A DNA stretch of 64,000 nt from Lachnospiraceae bacterium (GCA_022793065.1 JAAWCE010000065.1:1-64000), one strand, 5' to 3'. Shown: positions 7,178 through 16,177, counted from the stretch's first letter. Program-made: numbers and translations. Notes: generated by a model not told the origin, from the letters alone.

Positions 7178-7867
7178 ATGGTCAATAGAATTGACGGAAA
7201 TAATTATCATGTATATACAAAGCAGCAAAAGAAAGAAATCTCAGGTGCCGGAGAAAAATTCAGTCTGAAAGATCATGGAAACGAATCGCTCCAGGATTCC
7301 GGAAGCAAGTATGAGAAAGATGTATCCGACAGCGGGAAAAATCCCTTTGAGGAACGACAAGGGGTAAAACTGGAACTTTCCCCTGGAAGGTCATTAGGCA
7401 TGGACGGCATGCAGCAAAAGAATGTCATAGGGGAGGAGAATACACCCGGACAGCCTTTGCTGGAAACAATACGAAATTATGTTACCAAGGCTGTAACGGC
7501 AGTACGTGATTTGTTTTATCAAATATGGAACGATGCGCCAAAAGACGACGTTGCACAGGACAACCCGGCGTCTATGGATTCTTTTGATTCCGAATATATG
7601 ACAAATCCTATGGAATCTCCAACCCAGGAGAAGAGATTGTCCATCCTGCCCTTGCAGGACGAGCTGCCGGATTATGAAATCCGCCAATCTCTCAAAGAGG
7701 GAGATATGGACCGTGTCATTCGTCTTTTGACGGATAACGGAAAGAAGACGGCTGCTAAAAATTCCACTCTTTTGACAAGTTATGACAGAAATGGAAAAAT
7801 TGTGGAACCCAATGCTTCGGACAGAGGAAAGATTCTCTATGGAGACAAAACTTCATTAAAGTTTTAA
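7178..7867 (+). CDS. Conserved-looking hypothetical protein
   Basis: 229 residues, not recognised. It is hydrophilic, has no signal peptide or membrane segment, and is rich in Lys, Glu, Ser, Asn and Gly with low-complexity stretches, so much of it may be disordered. A short hydrophobic amphipathic region near residues 95-115 (IRNYVTKAVTAVRDLFYQIW) could be a protein- or membrane-binding helix, and residues about 150-195 look like two helices. GAGGAG lies 14 bases before the ATG, farther than usual. It is divergent from the TerD operon and shares its regulatory region, the only clue to role. Confidence 0.55.
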   Translation: MVNRIDGNNYHVYTKQQKKEISGAGEKFSLKDHGNESLQDSGSKYEKDVSDSGKNPFEERQGVKLELSPGRSLGMDGMQQKNVIGEENTPGQPLLETIRNYVTKAVTAVRDLFYQIWNDAPKDDVAQDNPASMDSFDSEYMTNPMESPTQEKRLSILPLQDELPDYEIRQSLKEGDMDRVIRLLTDNGKKTAAKNSTLLTSYDRNGKIVEPNASDRGKILYGDKTSLKF

Positions 7868-7948
7868 AACGCTGTTAGTTTGAAAAAGTTGATTTATCAA
7901 AAGAATTATTGTATGATGAAATAAAAAATACAGAAAGGGGATTTGTAT

Positions 7949-8028
7949 ATGAGACGATATGTTATGTTTGCATAGCACTGGCTATTGCAATAAAAAGTAA
8001 AATTCCGCCTGTTGCGGATAACCCATAA
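7949..8028 (+). pseudogene. Frameshifted small hydrophobic ORF
   Basis: AAAGGGG precedes an ATG at 7949 that opens MRRYVMFA and stops at 7975. Shifting one base at about 7969 continues as CIALAIAIKSKIPPVADNP to a stop at 8028. Together they would make a peptide of about 26 residues with a short membrane-like segment. Either a small gene has lost its frame or the ORF is fortuitous. A CCGC/GCGG mini-hairpin lies at 8005-8017. Confidence 0.35.
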
Positions 8029-8087
8029 GGTAATTTGAATTGTTATAGCCATGCTATTCCTGACAGTATAAAGTTTAGGAGGCAGAC

Positions 8088-8369
8088 ATGGGTTACATAC
8101 GAGCAGAAGAAATTCTGCCAATTGAGGTAATAGAACTGATACAAAAGTATGTTGACGGAGCAAACATATACATTCCGAGAAAGCAGGAGAATAGGCAGGA
8201 GTGGGGAACTATGACAGCATACAGAAGTGAACTGCAAAGCAGGAATGAAGCTATATACGGAGACTATATATCTGGACTGACATTCTATGAGCTGGCAGAG
8301 AAGTATTATTTATCCGAAAAAAGCATACAGCGAATTATCAGAGAGAAAAAACGAGCGCTTGTGGGCTGA
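8088..8369 (+). CDS. CD3324-type small HTH protein
   Basis: 93 residues. The sequence (MGYIRAEEILPIEVIELIQK, YVDGANIYIPRK, then YDLAEKYYLSEKSIQRI-like C terminus) matches the CD3324 family of clostridial proteins, whose second half is a Mor/recombinase-like helix-turn-helix (LAEKYYLSEKSIQRII, residues 70-85). Probably a DNA-binding protein; targets unknown. RBS AGGAGG at 8075-8080. The terminator hairpin begins inside the last codons, marking a single-gene unit. Confidence 0.75.
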   Translation: MGYIRAEEILPIEVIELIQKYVDGANIYIPRKQENRQEWGTMTAYRSELQSRNEAIYGDYISGLTFYELAEKYYLSEKSIQRIIREKKRALVG

Positions 8370-8394
8370 CTTAAGTTCGCTCACGCTCGTTTTT
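8351..8394 (+). terminator. Intrinsic terminator overlapping the stop codon
   Basis: ACGAGCG (8351-8357) pairs with CGCTCGT (8384-8390), followed by TTTTT. The left arm lies inside the coding region of the 8088 gene. Confidence 0.7.
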
Positions 8395-8559
8395 GTCATA
8401 TATGGTACATGGGATGGGGTTTAGAGGTTCCCTAAAGTTATAGTATATAGTAAAGGTAGTATGGTAAACGAAATGTGGAAAGGTAGAAAAGTTTGAAAGT
8501 AAACTTTCATACAATAAAATCTAAGAATATGATTTTATTATCAAGAATTCTGATTGGTA

Positions 8560-8601
8560 TGTGCGCAAGAGGGTGTGTAAACACCCCTCTTTAAGCGCAC
8601 A
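8560..8601. repeat. Palindromic repeat, copy 2
   Basis: TGTGCGC (8560-8566) pairs with GCGCACA (8595-8601); inside, AAGAGGGTGT pairs with ACACCCCTCTT around a GTAA loop. The inner 38 bases equal the 6923-6960 element with two changes. Here it lies 12 bases before the start codon of the deacetylase gene, overlapping its ribosome-site region, so in RNA it could affect translation. Confidence 0.7.
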
Positions 8602-8613
8602 GGGGGTATAAAA

Positions 8614-9438
8614 ATGAATGTATATACTTGTTTCCCAGGGGGAAAAGCAAAAGCGCTGACAATGAGCTATGACGACGGTAAAATTCAGGATGAAAGGCTT
8701 GTTGAAATATTTAATCAATATGGTATTAAGGGCACATTTAATATAAATTATGGTTTGACCGAGAAGGAACAGAATCCGCCCCGTATCAGAAGGGAGAGGA
8801 TTCGGGAATTGTACCGAAATCATGAGGTGGCGACCCATTCCATGACACATCCCACCATTGCACGCTGTCCGCTGGTTGAGGTGGCCAGAGAGATTTTAGA
8901 GGATAGAAAAGGGCTGGAAGCCTTGATGGGAAAGTTGGTGAGAGGACATGCCTATCCCAATGGTTCTTACAGCGAAGAGATTAAGCAGCTATTTCGTCAA
9001 TTAGGAATTGCATATGGGCGCGTGGTGGAGTCAAAGGACGATTATGAATTGCCCACAGACCCTTTGGAATGGCGTCCTACCTGTCATCACAATGACCCAA
9101 AGCTCATGGAAAAAGCGGAATTTTTTGCAAATTTTCAGAAGAAACAGTATTTAAAGCTCATGTATGTATGGGGACATAGCTATGAATTTGACAATGACCA
9201 AAATTGGGAAGTAATGGAAACGTTCTGCAAGTATATGGGAGGACGTGAAGATATCTGGTATGCAACAAATATTGAAATTATTGATTATATGGATGCGGTG
9301 AAGCGTCTGAAATTCTCCGGCAATAATGAAATGGTTTATAATCCCAGCGCGGCCAGCGTTTGGCTCAGCGTCGAAGACAAAAAGTATGTGGAGGTCAAAG
9401 GCGGCGCGCTTGTAGACCTGAATCTGTCATATGAGTGA
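8614..9438 (+). CDS. Polysaccharide deacetylase family protein (NodB fold)
   Basis: 274 residues. NodB-homology motifs are visible: motif 1 TMSYDDG (residues 16-22, metal-binding Asp), motif 2 THSMTH (two metal-binding His, about 76-81), motif 3 GHAYPNGSY (about 110-118) and a late WGHSYEF. The family removes N- or O-acetyl groups from sugars by metal-dependent hydrolysis. There is no signal peptide, so it acts inside the cell or on a small soluble substrate, unlike peptidoglycan deacetylases. The ATG at 8614 follows AGGGGG. Single gene; the palindromic repeat sits directly upstream. Confidence 0.82.
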   Translation: MNVYTCFPGGKAKALTMSYDDGKIQDERLVEIFNQYGIKGTFNINYGLTEKEQNPPRIRRERIRELYRNHEVATHSMTHPTIARCPLVEVAREILEDRKGLEALMGKLVRGHAYPNGSYSEEIKQLFRQLGIAYGRVVESKDDYELPTDPLEWRPTCHHNDPKLMEKAEFFANFQKKQYLKLMYVWGHSYEFDNDQNWEVMETFCKYMGGREDIWYATNIEIIDYMDAVKRLKFSGNNEMVYNPSAASVWLSVEDKKYVEVKGGALVDLNLSYE

Positions 9439-9557
9439 ATTCAGTATGGTGCGTTTAAGCGTTGAATCAATCTTGAAAACGAAATCACCAATAGGGTATT
9501 GCAATTTCTATAAAAATAATGCGGATTTAGCGCAGGAAGATATAGGGAGAGAAACAT

Positions 9558-11057
9558 ATGCAAAAGTATATCATAGCTTTGGATCAGGGAACAACCAGTT
9601 CAAGGTGTATATTGTTTGACAGAGCGGGAAATATCTGTTCTATGGCACAAAAGGAGTTTACACAGATTTATCCTAAGCCCGGCTGGGTAGAACATAACCC
9701 GAAAGAAATCTGGTCCACACAGCTTGCGGTGGCAACGGAGTGCATGGCCATGGTAGGAGCCGGGGCGGAAGAGGTTGCAGCCATAGGAATTACCAATCAA
9801 CGGGAGACGACCATCGTCTGGGACAAGACAACCGGAGAACCTGTGTATAATGCCATTGTATGGCAGTGCCGCCGCACTGCGGATATGATTGAGGAATTAA
9901 AAGCGGAAGGATTTGACCGTAAAATTCGAGAAAAAACCGGACTGATACCGGACGCCTATTTCAGTGCCACAAAAATAGCATGGATTCTGCAAAATGTGCC
10001 TGGGGCCAGGGAGCGGGCGGAAAGGGGAGAATTACTGTTCGGGACAGTGGATACCTGGCTGATGTGGAATCTGACAAAGGGCGCAGTCCATGGGACTGAC
10101 TATACCAATGCGTCCCGCACAATGCTTTATGATATCCACAGGTTATGTTGGGATGAGGAAATTTTGGACAGGCTGAAGATACCATCCGCTATGTTGCCCC
10201 AGGTACATCCCTCCAGCTATTATTTCGGGCGCACAAAGGCTTCCGTTTTGGGCGGCGAGATTCCCATTACAGGGGCGGCAGGAGATCAGCAGGCAGCGCT
10301 GTTCGGCCAATGTTGTTTTGAACAGGGAGAGGTAAAAAATACTTATGGCACAGGTTGTTTCCTGCTGATGCATACAGGGGACGATGCAATCATCTCCCAA
10401 TCAGGTCTGCTTACCACCATTGCGGCAGGAGTGGGGGTAAAGCCCCAATATGCTTTAGAGGGCAGTGTATTTGTGGCCGGCGCGGGGATTCAGTGGCTCA
10501 GGGACAGTATGGGGATGCTGCAGAGCGCGCCGCAGTCCCAAAAGTATTGCCAGGAGGTGGAAGATACTGCAGGCATGTATATTGTGCCCGCTTTTGCAGG
10601 ATTGGGGGCGCCCTATTGGAATCAATATGCCAGGGGGACTGCGGTAGGGCTCACAAGAGGATGTACAAAGGAACATTTTATCCGCGCCACATTGGAATCC
10701 ATTGCATATCAGACGGCGGATGTGCTGAGGGCCATGGAACAGGACAGCGGAATTCACTTAAAAAGCCTGAAAGTGGACGGGGGTGCCAGCGCCAATGACT
10801 TCCTGATGCAGTTTCAGTCGGATATTGTAGATACCCAAGTGCATAGGCCCAGGTGTATTGAAACTACGGCCCTGGGGGCGGCATACCTGGCCGGGTTGGC
10901 CGTAGGGTATTGGCGCGACCAGAAAGAAATCAGGGAAAATTGGCAGATTGAAAAAATGTTCATGCCCTCTATGGAAAACGGAAAAAGGGAACTGCTTTTA
11001 AAAGGCTGGAAACGAGCGGTAAAATGTGCCCTTGCCTGGGCGGAAGACGAGGAATAA
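9558..11057 (+). CDS. glpK: Glycerol kinase
   Basis: 499 residues, the normal GlpK length. FGGY-kinase motifs are intact: [10 protein letters not shown] at the N terminus, [13 protein letters not shown] and TYGTGCF in the phosphate-binding region, and [15 protein letters not shown] in the C-terminal domain. It phosphorylates glycerol with ATP to sn-glycerol 3-phosphate, in the cytosol. No glpF, glpD or HPr-linked partner is adjacent, so it stands alone between the deacetylase and a convergent gene. RBS GGGAGAG at 9545-9551. A stem with GC-rich arms terminates it. Confidence 0.96.
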   Translation: MQKYIIALDQGTTSSRCILFDRAGNICSMAQKEFTQIYPKPGWVEHNPKEIWSTQLAVATECMAMVGAGAEEVAAIGITNQRETTIVWDKTTGEPVYNAIVWQCRRTADMIEELKAEGFDRKIREKTGLIPDAYFSATKIAWILQNVPGARERAERGELLFGTVDTWLMWNLTKGAVHGTDYTNASRTMLYDIHRLCWDEEILDRLKIPSAMLPQVHPSSYYFGRTKASVLGGEIPITGAAGDQQAALFGQCCFEQGEVKNTYGTGCFLLMHTGDDAIISQSGLLTTIAAGVGVKPQYALEGSVFVAGAGIQWLRDSMGMLQSAPQSQKYCQEVEDTAGMYIVPAFAGLGAPYWNQYARGTAVGLTRGCTKEHFIRATLESIAYQTADVLRAMEQDSGIHLKSLKVDGGASANDFLMQFQSDIVDTQVHRPRCIETTALGAAYLAGLAVGYWRDQKEIRENWQIEKMFMPSMENGKRELLLKGWKRAVKCALAWAEDEE

Positions 11058-11080
11058 GGTCAAAAAGCATTTTTAAACAC

Positions 11081-11116
11081 GCGGGCGTAATTTCCTGTGC
11101 GCCCGCCCGTATTTTA
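11081..11116. terminator. Bidirectional terminator after glpK
   Basis: GCGGGCG (11081-11087) pairs with CGCCCGC (11100-11106), followed on the plus strand by CCGTATTTTAT; on the minus strand it is followed by TTTAAAAATGCTTTTT. It separates two convergent genes. Confidence 0.75.
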
Positions 11117-11120
11117 TAAA

Positions 11121-11960
11121 CTATGAATATGGACCAAAGGCAGAAGCAATGTGAGGAAGTCTTGCGGAAAGTTCAGGGATGCTGCCCCTTAAATAGTCCA
11201 ACAGCGCCCTGTTGTGATCAAAATAGTGTGCCACCAATTCTTCCAAAATGTTTTCAACGGCTGCTGCCGGCGCATGTCCTGAGGTCTTCTGAAAGAGATG
11301 ATGCAAGGAGAGGCTGTCTTCATGGGTGAAACAGGGGTTGCTGAAAGGCTTGTGCAGCATCATATGGGCTATCAGGTTTAAAAGAACGATGGAACAATAG
11401 TTTTCCGTCAGGATACCATAATCTTCACTGTATAGGCGCAGCGTTTCGGCCACGTAGGCATAATCAAATCTTGTCAGAAATTGCTGTTCCAGACGAATAC
11501 ATTTTAAATATTCTAAAACAGCGTCAATTCCGGTAAAAGCATCCATATTTTTTAAAACCGGATAGTAAGTGACTTCACACAAAGGCGGCGTCTCGTGGGG
11601 GGCGTATACGGCGTCATAGTGGGACAAGAAATGGGGGATACTTTGTATGAATTCTTTTATGGGTTGGGAGCCGAAATCTTGAAAATCAGGAATAAGCTCA
11701 TTATAAAGTGTCTGCAATTGGCTGACTTTCATGATTACAATTTCCCGGCCGGCCAGATAAGCTTCTTTGGCGGGAATGTGGCTTTGGCGCAGCGTGTCTG
11801 CTTCGGCGGATTCCCATTCCTGAATACAGTATAGAACCCCTTCCATGAGAGACTGCGCTTTTTCATAGCTGATAGAAGAATGTTCGTAACCGGTACATTT
11901 GACGGCCAATTGGGCCACAATCGGAACACATTCTTCAAGCGTATATTCGGTAGTTTGCAT
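11121..11960 (-). CDS. DUF6179 domain protein
   Basis: 279 residues, soluble and mostly helical. From memory of the family it matches DUF6179, a Firmicutes protein usually next to DUF6323; no biochemical function is known. Visible features: an acidic N-terminal half, the segment FDYAYVAETLRLYSEDYG around residues 165-182, and a helical C-terminal part (NILEELVAHYFDHN). RBS GGGAGG nine bases before the ATG. It follows the DUF6323 gene by 55 bases, so the two are cotranscribed. Confidence 0.68.
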   Translation of the reverse strand: MQTTEYTLEECVPIVAQLAVKCTGYEHSSISYEKAQSLMEGVLYCIQEWESAEADTLRQSHIPAKEAYLAGREIVIMKVSQLQTLYNELIPDFQDFGSQPIKEFIQSIPHFLSHYDAVYAPHETPPLCEVTYYPVLKNMDAFTGIDAVLEYLKCIRLEQQFLTRFDYAYVAETLRLYSEDYGILTENYCSIVLLNLIAHMMLHKPFSNPCFTHEDSLSLHHLFQKTSGHAPAAAVENILEELVAHYFDHNRALLDYLRGSIPELSARLPHIASAFGPYS

Positions 11961-12015
11961 TGGATACCTCCCAGTTTGTATGATAAGCGGTTTTATAGAA
12001 AAAGCAGATTCAACT

Positions 12016-12546
12016 CTAACATAACTCTTTTAATGCAGCCAGATATAAGTCTTTGTCCCAACGTTTTGTAATATCAAATTTCTCAAATTCTCCTCTGCCT
12101 TCGGACGCGATATAACCCGTATACCCGGCTCGGATAGCCTGGGCAAATATATCAAGGCAAGTGCTTTCCAGATAATCCAGGTCACCGTAACAGACCGTCT
12201 CAAATTGTTCACGCATAAATTCCAGAAGTTCGTCGTCTGTAATTTCGTCCAACATTTCGTTTTTATAATAGTAGAAAATTTCCTGAAGACGAAGGAGCGT
12301 ATCCCGGTAAGTGTCCTGGGTCATAAAAGACGAATTACAAAAAGCATATATGATTTTGGGTAATATGCTTTGGCCGAATTCAATTCTTTGTTCTTGTTTC
12401 AGGACGGCGGTTCTTTCTTCTGCCAGAAGAGAAGCGTCTTCCTGACTTAGGATCAGACCAAAACTTTCAGAATATTGGTTTGTCTCAAGAATCTGAATCA
12501 TCTGTGTTTGGTTTGATAACTGTTCCAGCCAGTTTTTTCCTTCCAT
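12016..12546 (-). CDS. DUF6323 family protein
   Basis: 176 residues, first gene of the DUF6323-DUF6179 pair. The opening NWLEQLSNQTQMIQILETNQ, the central GLILSQEDA and FGQSILPKIIYAFCNSSF, and the late GDLDYLESTCLDIFAQA match what I recall of DUF6323. It is soluble and helical with no recognised catalytic motif. RBS AGGAGG precedes the ATG. A minus-strand promoter that overlaps the divergent aminotransferase promoter lies about 170 bases upstream. Confidence 0.68.
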   Translation of the reverse strand: MEGKNWLEQLSNQTQMIQILETNQYSESFGLILSQEDASLLAEERTAVLKQEQRIEFGQSILPKIIYAFCNSSFMTQDTYRDTLLRLQEIFYYYKNEMLDEITDDELLEFMREQFETVCYGDLDYLESTCLDIFAQAIRAGYTGYIASEGRGEFEKFDITKRWDKDLYLAALKELC

Positions 12547-12699
12547 AAATCATTCCTCCTGAATTATGAATTTGTGAATGCATAAGGCGGCATATGGTTA
12601 TTTTCAGAACGGTTTGAATGTCTCCAAAATTGCAACAGGTCACGGAGCTAAAGTACTGTGGAAGTTTATTATAGAGGAAGGGGGGATTCCTTACAAGTC

Positions 12700-12728
12700 T
12701 TGAAAATATTTGAATTTTGTAGTATAAT
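12700..12728 (+). promoter_or_regulatory. Plus-strand promoter, aminotransferase leader
   Basis: TTGAAA (12700-12705), 17-base spacer, TATAAT (12723-12728). It would give a leader of about 315 bases before the start at 13050. The leader holds an imperfect hairpin (12852-12912; core GAAATCA with TGATTTC) and no recognised riboswitch. Its -10 overlaps that of the opposite promoter. Confidence 0.65.
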
Positions 12729-12753
12729 ACTAATAGATAAAACAGTATGTCAA
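12724..12753 (-). promoter_or_regulatory. Minus-strand promoter of the DUF6323 operon
   Basis: Read on the minus strand, TTGACA (12753-12748), 18-base spacer, TATTAT (12729-12724). Immediately upstream lies the block CATATGAAATCAAGAG (minus strand, to 12769) that also precedes the TTGACA of the two elements near 6870 and 6965. Confidence 0.5.
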
Positions 12754-13049
12754 CTCTTGATTTCATATGAGTTAAGGTGTATAAAAGCCGATTTCTTTAC
12801 TTCTGAATATATGGAAAAGAATCCTTTGCATTCCCCGTTGTATAGAATTGAATGACAGTGCAGCCATGCGGAAATCAATGAATGATTTCACTGTGCGGGA
12901 CTGTGCTGTAAAGGCAGATGGTGTTGTATTATAACAGATTTGACACAGATTTTATGAAAAAAGTCTTGCTGTCTCAGTCACAGGTTGGTAAAATAATAAG
13001 GATTGTTATTGAGGCGGGAACCAACACAAAGCAGAAAGGATATAAAAGA

Positions 13050-14240
13050 ATGTTAGTGCAAAAATATAAAGATATGTTGTCGGGAAAGTCTGTGATTAGG
13101 CAGCTTTCCGAATTTGCCACTGCAAGGGGGCTGGAGATTGGTTATGAAAATGTATTTGATTATAGTTTGGGGAATCCCTCTGTGCCGGTTCCGCAGGAAT
13201 TTACGGACGAAATGATTCGGATGCTGAAGGAGACGGAAACCAATGTGCTGCACGGCTATAGTCCCAGCTTAGGTGTTACCAGTGTCAGAGAGGCGGTGGC
13301 GGATTCTCTAAAGAAGCGGTTCGGACTGCCCTATGGCAAAGAGCATATTTTTATGGCGGTGGGAGCTGCGGGAGCGCTGGCCCATGCGTTTCGATTGGTG
13401 ACCGAACCCGGCGATGAAATTTTAACTTTTGCCCCGTTTTTTCCGGAATACCATCCCTATGTGAACCTTACCGGAGCGTCTTTGAAAGTGGTTCCTCCGG
13501 ATACGGAAAACTTCCAGATTCATTTCGGAAAGTTCAGGGAACTGTTGACGGAGAAGGTAATGGCGGTGCTTGTGAATACGCCCAACAATCCGTCGGGAGT
13601 GGTATATTCTGCGGAGACGCTTCACAAATTGGCGGATATTTTGCGGGAAAAATCGGAAGAATATGGGCATACCATATATTTGATTTCTGACGAGCCTTAT
13701 CGGGAAATCGTTTTTTCCGGTGTGGAAGCTCCTTGTGTTTCCGCTTTTTATGATAATACAATTATGTGTTATTCCTTTTCCAAATCTCTTTCGATTCCGG
13801 GAGAGCGCATTGGCTATGTGGCAATAAATCCCCGCTGTAAGGACGCGGAGGATATGGTAAATATGTGTGGACAGATTTCCAGGGGAATCGGACATAACTG
13901 TCCTCCGTCCATAATTCAGTTGGCAGTTTCCCGTGTTCTGGACAAAACGGCGGACCTGAGCGTATACGAGACAAACAGTAACATTTTATATCAAGAGTTG
14001 ACCACTCTTGGGTTTCAATGTGTAAAACCCGGAGGTACATTCTATATTTTCCCGAAAGCGCCGGAAGAGGATGCGGTGGAATTCTGCAATAAGGCTTTAA
14101 AGTATGATTTGATTCTGGTGCCGGGAGATACCTTTGGCGTGCCTGGATATTTCCGTATGGCATACTGTATTGATACGGAAAAGGTGAAGCGCTCCCTGGA
14201 ACCCTTAAGGAGGTTTGTAAAAGAAGTATATGGAAGGTAG
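13050..14240 (+). CDS. PLP-dependent class I/II aminotransferase
   Basis: 396 residues from the ATG at 13050, preferred because AGAAAGGA stands eight bases ahead and homologous proteins begin about here. The aspartate-aminotransferase fold is clear: NPSVPVP near residue 30, the NTPNNPSGVVY loop, ISDEPYREI (cofactor Asp) and SFSKSLSIPGERIGY, whose Lys forms the internal aldimine. It transfers an amino group between an amino acid and a 2-oxo acid; whether aspartate, alanine or another donor is used cannot be told. Divergent from DUF6323, followed by the patatin gene with about 90 bases between. Confidence 0.88.
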   Translation: MLVQKYKDMLSGKSVIRQLSEFATARGLEIGYENVFDYSLGNPSVPVPQEFTDEMIRMLKETETNVLHGYSPSLGVTSVREAVADSLKKRFGLPYGKEHIFMAVGAAGALAHAFRLVTEPGDEILTFAPFFPEYHPYVNLTGASLKVVPPDTENFQIHFGKFRELLTEKVMAVLVNTPNNPSGVVYSAETLHKLADILREKSEEYGHTIYLISDEPYREIVFSGVEAPCVSAFYDNTIMCYSFSKSLSIPGERIGYVAINPRCKDAEDMVNMCGQISRGIGHNCPPSIIQLAVSRVLDKTADLSVYETNSNILYQELTTLGFQCVKPGGTFYIFPKAPEEDAVEFCNKALKYDLILVPGDTFGVPGYFRMAYCIDTEKVKRSLEPLRRFVKEVYGR

Positions 14241-14332
14241 TGTATTCCAATAAAAGGAAGTATTGGGAACCTCTATGAAATATGAGGATGCCCATGAGAT
14301 TTTGGGAATAGGACAGAAAGGTGGGAATATAT

Positions 14333-15184
14333 ATGTATCAGGCAGGGCTGGTCCTGGAAGGCGGTGGAATGAAGGGCGTGTACACTGCAGGAGTTCTTGA
14401 TTTTTTCCTGGATAAGGAGATGATGTTTTCTGGTGTGTACGGCGTATCTGCGGGTGCGTGTCATATGTGCAGTTATTTGGCGGGGCAGCGGGGACGGGCT
14501 CTGGATGTGAGTATTGATTATCTGGACAGCAGAAAATATTGCAGCCTGGAAAGTTTGATATCGTCAGGAGATTTGTTTAATGTACAGATGTGCTATCATT
14601 TGATACCAGACTATCTGCATCCCATTGACGATGATGCTTTTGGCAGATATAAAGGAAAGGCTTACAGTGTGGCCACGGATATTGTCACCGGAAGACCGGA
14701 ATATTTCCGTATCAGGGATGTAAAGAAAGATATTGATAAAATCAGGGCGTCTGCATCGCTGCCGTTGGTGTCGAGAAATGTGGAAATTGACGGCAGACTG
14801 TATCTGGATGGGGGGATTAGCGACTCGATTCCTCTGCAGAAATCCGTTGTGGACGGAAATAGGAAAAATGTGGTGATTATGACAAAAGAAGTGGGATTTG
14901 TCAGGAAACCCAGTACCAGGCTGGGATTGATAAAAGCCAGGTATTGGAAGTATCCCAAAGTGTTTGAACTGATGGCGGAGCGCCATATTTCCTATCGCAG
15001 ACAGCTTGATTACATTGACAGGATGCAGCAGGAAGGCAAGGCTTTTGTAATTCGTCCCAAGGCTGCCAGCGATGTAGGAAGAGTGGAGAAGGATGTGGAG
15101 AAATTAAAAAGGCTATATGAGGAAGGCTATCGGGATGGAGCGGCGTGTTATGAACAGCTGCGCTGCTTTTTAGAAAAGAATTGA
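14333..15184 (+). CDS. Patatin-like phospholipase
   Basis: 283 residues from the ATG at 14333, placed nine bases after AAAGGTGGG; a GTG at 14321 overlaps the RBS. Patatin motifs: GGGMKGVYTAGVL (oxyanion loop), GVSAG (nucleophile Ser) and DGGISDSIP (Asp of the dyad). These enzymes hydrolyse acyl esters of lipids. It resembles the RssA/YjjU-like bacterial branch (about 280 residues). No signal peptide, so it would act on the inner face of the membrane. UppP follows on the same strand after 61 bases, perhaps in one transcript. Confidence 0.88.
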   Translation: MYQAGLVLEGGGMKGVYTAGVLDFFLDKEMMFSGVYGVSAGACHMCSYLAGQRGRALDVSIDYLDSRKYCSLESLISSGDLFNVQMCYHLIPDYLHPIDDDAFGRYKGKAYSVATDIVTGRPEYFRIRDVKKDIDKIRASASLPLVSRNVEIDGRLYLDGGISDSIPLQKSVVDGNRKNVVIMTKEVGFVRKPSTRLGLIKARYWKYPKVFELMAERHISYRRQLDYIDRMQQEGKAFVIRPKAASDVGRVEKDVEKLKRLYEEGYRDGAACYEQLRCFLEKN

Positions 15185-15245
15185 CGGGAAGGCAGAGGGC
15201 GGAACAAGTTTCCGCAGCGGGAACTGAAATTAGGAGGAAATGAAT

Positions 15246-16106
15246 ATGATAGAGATTATAAAAGCAATTATTTATGGGATTGTGGAAGGGATTACAGAAT
15301 GGCTGCCCATCAGCAGTACCGGTCACCTGATTTTGGTGGAGAGTCTGATTCCTTTTGAAGGAACCAGTGAAGAATTTTTCAGTATGTTTGATGTGGTCAT
15401 ACAGTTGGGGGCCATATTGGCGGTTGTAGTACTGTTCTGGAATCAGATATGGCCGTTTGCACTCTCAAGGCGAGAGCGGGAACAGAACGGGGGAACGGGG
15501 ATAAGTTCGTATTTCAAAAAGGATATCTGGATTTTATGGTTTAAGATATTGGTTTCCTGTGTACCGGCTGCGGTGATTGGGATTTTGTTCGACGATGTAT
15601 TTGACGCATTATTTTATAATCCCACCAGTGTTGCAGTTGCATTGATTGTATTTGGTATTGCGTTTATCCTGATTGAAAACTGGAATCGGGGAAGGAGATG
15701 TAAGATAAGGGCGTTGTCGGAAATTACATATCAGACGGCGCTGCTCATTGGAGCCTTTCAGTTAATCGCGGCGGTATTTCCGGGCACATCCCGTTCCGGC
15801 GCTACGATTGTGGGCGCTTTGTTGATTGGCGTATCCAGAACGGTTGCTGCGGAGTATACCTTTTTTCTGGCGATCCCCGTGATGTTTGGCGCAAGCCTTT
15901 TGAAGGTGGTGAAATTTGGGTTTGAATTTACTTCTCTGGAATTGACGCTGTTAATTATCGGTACGGTGGTTTCCTTTATCATTTCTCTGTTTGTACTTCG
16001 CTTTTTAATGGGATATATTAAGAAACATGACTTTAAAGTGTTCGGATGGTACCGCATTTTGCTGGGGGCGGTAGTGCTGCTATATTTCGGTTTGTTGAAT
16101 CATTAG
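15246..16106 (+). CDS. uppP: Undecaprenyl-diphosphatase UppP (BacA)
   Basis: 286 residues, integral membrane protein with about eight hydrophobic segments. Signature motifs: EGITEWLPISSTGHL at residues 12-26 and PGTSRSGATI at about 179-188, holding the catalytic Glu, Ser and Arg residues. It dephosphorylates undecaprenyl pyrophosphate, recycling the lipid carrier for cell wall synthesis and giving bacitracin tolerance. The start at 15246 is chosen because GGAGG (15233-15237) is eight bases ahead; the ATG at 15240 would be only two bases away. Confidence 0.95.
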   Translation: MIEIIKAIIYGIVEGITEWLPISSTGHLILVESLIPFEGTSEEFFSMFDVVIQLGAILAVVVLFWNQIWPFALSRREREQNGGTGISSYFKKDIWILWFKILVSCVPAAVIGILFDDVFDALFYNPTSVAVALIVFGIAFILIENWNRGRRCKIRALSEITYQTALLIGAFQLIAAVFPGTSRSGATIVGALLIGVSRTVAAEYTFFLAIPVMFGASLLKVVKFGFEFTSLELTLLIIGTVVSFIISLFVLRFLMGYIKKHDFKVFGWYRILLGAVVLLYFGLLNH

Positions 16107-16177
16107 GGGAATTTCTATAAAAATATGTAAAAATAACACAAATTTAACTATATAGGGATTGAAAGAGCCTAAAATTG

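Noticed and set aside
12852-12912. Leader hairpin of the aminotransferase as a riboswitch
   Set aside because: Only a 7-bp core and short outer pairs; no consensus of a known riboswitch or T-box was seen.
13990-14003. TCAAGAGTTGACC inside the aminotransferase gene resembles the CATATGRAATC..AGTTGACA block
   Set aside because: Only 12 bases match, the upstream CATATG is missing, and the codons (Gln-Glu-Leu-Thr) fit the protein; taken as chance.
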